Shown: one piece after another, positions 7,342 through 10,682 of the stretch
Numbering within the stretch: position 1 is the stretch's first letter
Layout: each line of letters opens with the position of its first letter
Source: an uncultured Treponema sp.
GTDB taxonomy: Bacteria > Spirochaetota > Spirochaetia > Treponematales > Treponemataceae
Reading direction: 5' to 3'
Assembly: GCA_946403565.1 (NCBI GenBank)
Contig: CAMJAJ010000020.1
Location: 1-10,682, forward strand
Length of the DNA stretch: 10,682 nt
Position numbers and translations under genes: made by a program
Notes under the pieces: generated by a model
The model's input: only the letters and a program-made list of their open reading frames with translations
What the model was told of the DNA's origin: nothing
Databases searched by the model: none

Positions 7342-10044
7342 TTACACTCCGTAAAACTTGCCGGTCATTCCGTCGCTCGCCTGTGCCAGCGACCCGTTGT
7401 AGCGGCCCTTGCGCATGGACTCGTTCACCCGAGCGTCGATGAGCAGCTTTATCCTGTTGCCGTCCACCTGCGGAGATACCCCGACCAGGTTGGAGGCGTT
7501 GTTCTCCACGTTCACCTGCGTTCCGCCTTCCTTGCGCCCTTCGCCACGGGCCATCAGTCCCAGGGCCTTCATCTGTCCGCGCGTGAACACGCCTTCGCCG
7601 GAGTTGGCCCGTATCTGCACCTTGTCGCCGGAGTAGCTGGAGCCGGGGACGATTCCTCCCTTCTCGAACGCCGGAGGCTGGGGTTTGTTGGACACGACGG
7701 TCGCAAGCTGTATCGCTCCGGCGGCGGCGGCCATAGCAGCCATGATTGCGCCCGCAGGCCAGCCGTTCTCCGCTATGGCCTTGGTCACGCCGACGGCTAT
7801 GTTGGCGGTCGCCTCGGCGACCTGTGCCGCCCACTGCCAGTTCTTTATCTGGTATTCCTTCTTTGCCCCTTCTTTTTCCAGCTCCGTCTTCTTCTGCTGG
7901 TACTCCTGCTCTGACAGCTCACCCGCCTTGTACTTCTCTTCCAGCACGGCAATCTCGGCGTTCTTCTGCTCCTCGGCTTTCTTTATGGCGTTATCGCCTG
8001 CGCTCTGCAGGGCGGAGGAAATCTTGGCTGTGGCGTTCGCGACGGTCTCGGACACGGCCTCCATGCTGTTGATGGAGTCCATGTTCCACGCGTCATACAT
8101 CTCCTCATTCATCCGCTCGAGGTCGGAATAGTACTGGTCCCAGATTTCCTTCTTCTGGTCGGCGGTGAACTGCTCCCATTCCACGCTCTTGGTGAGGGCC
8201 GCCATCTCCGCATCCATTGCCTCCTGTCGCTGCCTGACGGCATCCTGGAGCGGGGTCTTGCTCTCCTCCTCCTTTTCCGTGAAGCTTCCGGCGGCATGCA
8301 CCTTCTCCTTGGCTCCTTTGACCGCGTTGCGCGTCGCCTCGTTCTCGGCCTCCACAGCACGGGCATAGGCCCTGTTCAGTTCGTCAGCTGCCGTGCTGAA
8401 CGCTTCCGAAGCCTCCTTGAGCTGGCCCTCCGGAATGCCGCCGAGGTTTTCCATCTCCACATACATGGCGGCGAGGTTGCCCTTGAGTTCCAGGATGCGC
8501 TCGCTCTCCTTCTTGGCGGGGCTCTCCTTCCCGAACTCCTTGTTGATGTCCTCGAGGGCCTTCTGGTAGTCCTTCCACTTCTCGGCAAGGTCCTTCCCGT
8601 CGTTGCCGGAGGCTTTGTCGTACTTCGCTATCTTTTCCGCAAGCTCGGCTATCTTCTTTCGGTAGTTGACCTCGGTCTCGTAGTTTCCGGAAATAAGGCC
8701 GTTCGCACTTTTTATGAGGTTCAGGTAGCCCTTGTAACGGGCCTCGTATTCCGCCCGGTCCTCCTCCTCCTGGGAGACGGTCTCGCCCAACTGGCGGCGG
8801 GCCTCTATTTCCTTCTTGACCTGGGCGACGCTCTCTTCGTAAGACGCACGCAGGCGGGCCCGGGTCTCGCTGTCCTTTGCTTCACGCTCCTGGGCAGCCT
8901 GCAGTGCCGCGAGTCTTTCCTTCTCCGCATCGGCGGCCCGTTTTGTTGCGGCTGCCGTGCGGGCGGCCTCGCCTGCCTGCTCGGCCCAAGCCTGCTCCGC
9001 CTCCTTGTAGAGGGGCTTGAGGTCTTCCAGTGCCTTGGTTATCTTCCTGACCTCGTTCTGGGCTATCTTGTAGCCGGGCGTACCGTAGGCGGCCTTGGAC
9101 ATCTTTTCCTGCGCGGCCTTCAGCCCTGCCTCCAGTTCCTGCCTCTGCTTTTTCAGCCTCTCGTAGTCGCTTGCCCCCGTGTCGCCGTAGCCGTTCTTGG
9201 TGATGTCCTTCACGTCCTTCATGGCTTCTTTGACTGCCTTTGCCTGTTCATAGCTCTCACGCAGTCCGTTGGCCATAAAGCCGAAGAATCCTGCCAGTGC
9301 CTTCTGGGCGGGCGCAAGCAGGTCCGTCCAGCCCGCGCCGATGGCCTCCTTCACGTCGCCCCAGGCGTTTTTCATCTGCACGGACGCGTCGGCGGTGGCC
9401 TCCGCCTGCCCTTTGTACGCCTGGGCGACCATTTTGACCGCCTCGCCGTTCTTCAGCTGCTCCTCGGTCAGGCCCTTGAGGGCAGGAATGGTCTTTGCCA
9501 TGCTTCCGGCACTGCCGGAATAGGTCTGGTTGAGCCCCTTGACGGCGGACTCCAAGCTCATAGTTCCGGAGGCTGCTACGTCCACGGCGGCGGACATGAT
9601 GTCCATGATTTCAGACTGGGTGCGTCCTGCGGCGGCAAGCTGGCTCATCATGGGAATCAGTTCTTCGTCGCCAAAGTTTGAGACGGACTGAAGCTGTCCT
9701 GCGAATTCTTTCAGCCCCTTAACGGACTGTCCGTTCAGGAAAGGATTGTTGCGGGCGGCTGCCTCCAGCGAACGCTCGGCATTCTGCTGGACCTTCCATG
9801 CCTCCCCGCACTCGTTGAGGGCGGCAACGGCCTGCCCCACGGCCTTTGTGACAACTTCCGTAGCCTTGAATACACCGGTGAACGCATTTGAGAGATTGGC
9901 AAGCCCTTTTATTGCCCCGGAATTCCCGATGGACGAAATCTTCTTGGAGAATTCATTTACCTTGGAGGTTACTTTGTTTATCCCCTTTTCGGCGTTCTTG
10001 GAGTCCGCCGTGAACTTCATGGAGACTTCTGCTTTCTTTGCCAT
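7342..10044 (-). CDS. Tape measure protein
   Basis: This 900-residue protein sets tail length and is ejected ahead of the DNA. Residues 1-60 are a short beta/amphipathic start (AEVSMKFTADSKNAEKGINK). Residues 80-260 match the tape measure core: ELIPMMSQLAAAGRTQSEIM, VAASGTMSLESAVKGLNQTY, then PALKGLTEEQLKNGEAVKMV. Residues 265-735 are a long, highly charged Ala/Glu/Lys coiled coil. Residues 738-785 are hydrophobic (WAAQVAEATANIAVGV, AGAIMAAMAAAAGAIQLATVV) and could enter the host membrane. Residues 793-835 carry the typical C-terminal FEKGGIVPGSSYSGDKVQIR and NSGEGVF motifs. At about 1.5 angstrom per residue the tail would be near 135 nm; this is an estimate from the family rule. A TTG two codons upstream (10050) abuts the ribosome site, so the ATG is preferred. 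The first ~60 codons are A+T-richer than the rest. Confidence 0.93.
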   Translation of the reverse strand: MAKKAEVSMKFTADSKNAEKGINKVTSKVNEFSKKISSIGNSGAIKGLANLSNAFTGVFKATEVVTKAVGQAVAALNECGEAWKVQQNAERSLEAAARNNPFLNGQSVKGLKEFAGQLQSVSNFGDEELIPMMSQLAAAGRTQSEIMDIMSAAVDVAASGTMSLESAVKGLNQTYSGSAGSMAKTIPALKGLTEEQLKNGEAVKMVAQAYKGQAEATADASVQMKNAWGDVKEAIGAGWTDLLAPAQKALAGFFGFMANGLRESYEQAKAVKEAMKDVKDITKNGYGDTGASDYERLKKQRQELEAGLKAAQEKMSKAAYGTPGYKIAQNEVRKITKALEDLKPLYKEAEQAWAEQAGEAARTAAATKRAADAEKERLAALQAAQEREAKDSETRARLRASYEESVAQVKKEIEARRQLGETVSQEEEDRAEYEARYKGYLNLIKSANGLISGNYETEVNYRKKIAELAEKIAKYDKASGNDGKDLAEKWKDYQKALEDINKEFGKESPAKKESERILELKGNLAAMYVEMENLGGIPEGQLKEASEAFSTAADELNRAYARAVEAENEATRNAVKGAKEKVHAAGSFTEKEEESKTPLQDAVRQRQEAMDAEMAALTKSVEWEQFTADQKKEIWDQYYSDLERMNEEMYDAWNMDSINSMEAVSETVANATAKISSALQSAGDNAIKKAEEQKNAEIAVLEEKYKAGELSEQEYQQKKTELEKEGAKKEYQIKNWQWAAQVAEATANIAVGVTKAIAENGWPAGAIMAAMAAAAGAIQLATVVSNKPQPPAFEKGGIVPGSSYSGDKVQIRANSGEGVFTRGQMKALGLMARGEGRKEGGTQVNVENNASNLVGVSPQVDGNRIKLLIDARVNESMRKGRYNGSLAQASDGMTGKFYGV

Positions 10045-10071
10045 TGACAACCCTCAGAAACGTGCTATCAT
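10044..10071 (+). promoter_or_regulatory. Sigma70-type promoter driving the plus-strand small gene
   Basis: A perfect -35 box TTGACA (10044-10049) is followed after 16 nt by TATCAT (10066-10071), five of six matches to the -10 consensus. Transcription would begin near 10078 and leave a leader of about 30 nt containing AGGAGG. The -35 box touches the tape measure start codon on the other strand, so the promoter fires away from, and antisense to, the tail operon. I found no clear operator palindrome; only CTAT/ATAG arms (10065-10079) flank the -10 region. Confidence 0.65.
10051..10056 (-). promoter_or_regulatory. Ribosome binding site fixing the tape measure start
   Basis: On the minus strand TGAGGG lies 6 nt before the ATG at 10044. 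It would directly abut the TTG at 10050, which makes the ATG the likely start. The site lies in the spacer of the opposing plus-strand promoter, so the same ~30 bp carries signals for both strands. Confidence 0.6.
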
Positions 10072-10095
10072 ATACATAGTCACTTTGAGGGATTC

Positions 10096-10101
10096 AGGAG
10101 G
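10096..10101 (+). promoter_or_regulatory. Strong ribosome binding site of the 45-codon gene
   Basis: A perfect AGGAGG lies 6 nt before the ATG at 10108. Together with the promoter upstream it fixes both strand and start of the small gene, and it is the main reason to accept such a short reading frame. Confidence 0.75.
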
Positions 10102-10107
10102 TGCTTT

Positions 10108-10245
10108 ATGGCCATCTTTTACATCGGTTCTATAGGATTTGTTCCGCTTCTTCTCACTGTTGCGCTTTTTGTCTGGCTGGGCAAGCACGGCTTCTTTGAC
10201 GAGCCGTCGGAAGAAGCTGGCAGCGATGTATCGCCCACTGACTAG
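10108..10245 (+). CDS. Small membrane protein on opposite strand, candidate moron
   Basis: This 45-residue protein is encoded against the direction of every other gene here. Residues 3-24 (IFYIGSIGFVPLLLTVALFV and on through WLG) form one strong hydrophobic helix. The short N-terminus is uncharged, a KHG follows the helix, and the tail FDEPSEEAGSDVSPTD is acidic and hydrophilic. It is probably a single-pass inner-membrane protein; topology is uncertain. It has its own promoter and a perfect AGGAGG. It fills the only large gap in the operon, and its TAG interlocks with the stop of the Gp15-like gene as CTAG (10242-10245). By hand count G+C is about 51%, below most neighbours. I do not recognise a family. 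A self-promoted reverse gene inside a tail operon is a typical moron. Superinfection exclusion is a guess from analogy with HK97 gp15, a small membrane moron product encoded among tail genes. No clear terminator follows. Confidence 0.68.
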   Translation: MAIFYIGSIGFVPLLLTVALFVWLGKHGFFDEPSEEAGSDVSPTD

Positions 10246-10676
10246 CCGAAGGTTTCCTCGAACTTTTCTTTTTCTTCCGCGTCCATCCCGATTTCCGGCT
10301 CTTCCAGCCGCCATGCGTTCTTCATGTCGCGCATGAATTTCTCGTAGCCGCCCTTGTCGCCCTCGTCCCAGGAGCGGTAGCCCATCACGTCGTTCAGCTT
10401 GGTCTCGCGCAATCCCCGGAACAGGGCAAGGAACTTGTGCCAGTGGACGGCATCTGCCTTGAGGTCAATCCCGTAGCATTGAAGGAAGGCGGAGTAAATC
10501 AGATCCTCGTCCTGCTGGAAGTCCACGACCGGCCCGCCGTCCCCGCCGCCGATGTCGCGCGGGAGGGACTGGGGCGGGGCATAGAACCCCATCAGGGCAT
10601 TGAAGCCAGCCGCCTTGTCTCCGGGCGCGTCGCCGTCGTAGAGGAAGTCGAACTCCCCGAGACAAGGTGGCGGGCT
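10242..10676 (-). CDS. Gp15-family phage protein, candidate tail chaperone, 5'-incomplete
   Basis: The frame is open for 145 codons and stops at 10242. The segment DEDLIYSAFLQCYGIDLKAD followed by HWHKFLALFRGL and LNDVMGYRSWD is the signature I know from the Bacteriophage Gp15 family, which usually runs close to 200 residues. Proteins at this place, just before the tape measure gene, are generally tail assembly chaperones; that role is inferred. The first in-frame ATG is at 10592 (116 residues), but it lacks a Shine-Dalgarno site and the upstream codons still look coding (EFDFLYDGDAPGDKAAGFNAL). An in-frame TGA at 10677-10679 closes the frame inside an inverted-repeat arm at the window edge. 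The true N-terminus, perhaps 40-60 residues, is therefore missing or displaced. The C-terminus is acidic (EEKEKFEETFG). Confidence 0.72.
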   Translation of the reverse strand, partial: SPPPCLGEFDFLYDGDAPGDKAAGFNALMGFYAPPQSLPRDIGGGDGGPVVDFQQDEDLIYSAFLQCYGIDLKADAVHWHKFLALFRGLRETKLNDVMGYRSWDEGDKGGYEKFMRDMKNAWRLEEPEIGMDAEEKEKFEETFG

Positions 10677-10682
10677 TCAATG
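10598..10682. repeat. 24-bp imperfect inverted repeat at window edge
   Basis: The arms are 10598-10621 (CATTGAAGCCAGCCGCCTTG, then TCTC) and 10659-10682. They are reverse complements at 22 of 24 positions and are separated by 37 nt. The left arm lies in good Gp15-like coding sequence (GDKAAGFNAL). The right arm ends exactly at the last base and carries the in-frame stop that breaks that gene. It may be a fold-back assembly artefact or a real hairpin; the window edge prevents a decision. Confidence 0.85.

Noticed and set aside
6937..7914. A 325-codon plus-strand open frame
   Set aside because: It runs antisense through the gpM-position gene and the tape measure C-terminus, has no Shine-Dalgarno site, and shows no domain I recognise.
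8296..9681. A 461-codon plus-strand open frame
   Set aside because: It lies wholly antisense to the tape measure gene, whose core and C-terminal motifs are clear. The Leu/Val/Gly/His-rich product is typical of a shadow of Lys/Glu/Ala-rich coiled-coil codons.
10223..10234. GCGAT-GT-ATCGC palindrome near the end of the small gene, considered as its terminator
   Set aside because: A 2-nt loop is too tight, the element lies within the coding sequence, and no T-run follows directly. The T-rich stretch at about 10264-10276 has no hairpin before it.
10465..10680. A 71-codon minus-strand frame upstream of the Gp15-like gene
   Set aside because: It begins with TTG inside the inverted-repeat arm and is Arg/Pro/Gly-rich in the wrong frame. 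The Gp15-like frame explains the same bases.

Overview
This window is a stretch of the late tail-morphogenesis operon of a long-tailed siphovirus or prophage, read almost entirely on the minus strand. Reading from the right edge, the order is: a Gp15-family protein (candidate tail assembly chaperone), the tape measure protein, a small gpM-position minor tail protein, a DUF1833/gpL-like minor tail protein, a stand-alone NlpC/P60 tail protein, a 1539-residue central tail-tip protein (gpJ-like), and a side tail fibre. This is the lambda order H-M-L-K-(I)J-fibre. The genes are tightly packed: two ATGA stop/start overlaps, a 1-nt gap and a 9-nt gap, mostly behind purine-rich Shine-Dalgarno sites. 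This implies one polycistronic message.

The host cannot be named from the sequence. By hand counts, sampled coding blocks are about 60-70% G+C, and AGGAGG-type ribosome sites are common. A gpJ-like tip with a gpI-like N-terminus suggests a Gram-negative host. ATA (Ile) and AGG (Arg) codons are not avoided, which fits E. coli-type or Pseudomonas-type usage poorly. The Shine-Dalgarno sites also argue against Bacteroidetes. No integrase, lysis, capsid, tRNA, CRISPR or IS sequence is present.

The clearest departure from the operon lies in the roughly 200-bp gap between the Gp15-like gene and the tape measure gene. There a 45-codon gene (10108-10245) runs on the opposite strand. It has its own consensus-like sigma70 promoter (TTGACA-16 nt-TATCAT), a perfect AGGAGG 6 nt before the ATG, a single predicted membrane helix, and a stop codon interlocked with that of the Gp15-like gene (CTAG). 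This is the architecture of a phage moron, probably an inner-membrane protein expressed from the prophage. Its position beside the tape measure gene suggests superinfection exclusion, by analogy.

Two proteins end in fibre-tip domains. The tail-tip protein joins a gpI-like N-terminus with a membrane helix, a gpJ core, an unusual beta-hairpin repeat block and a His-rich fibre-tip domain. The separate fibre has 19 uninterrupted heptads, a collar domain and an A+T-rich, His/Cys-rich tip. The operon therefore carries two different candidate receptor-binding ends.

At the right edge the Gp15-like frame is broken by a 24-bp imperfect inverted repeat (22/24) that ends exactly at the last base. This looks like either an assembly fold-back or a real palindrome. 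At the left edge a G+C-rich hairpin follows the fibre gene and may be a terminator.
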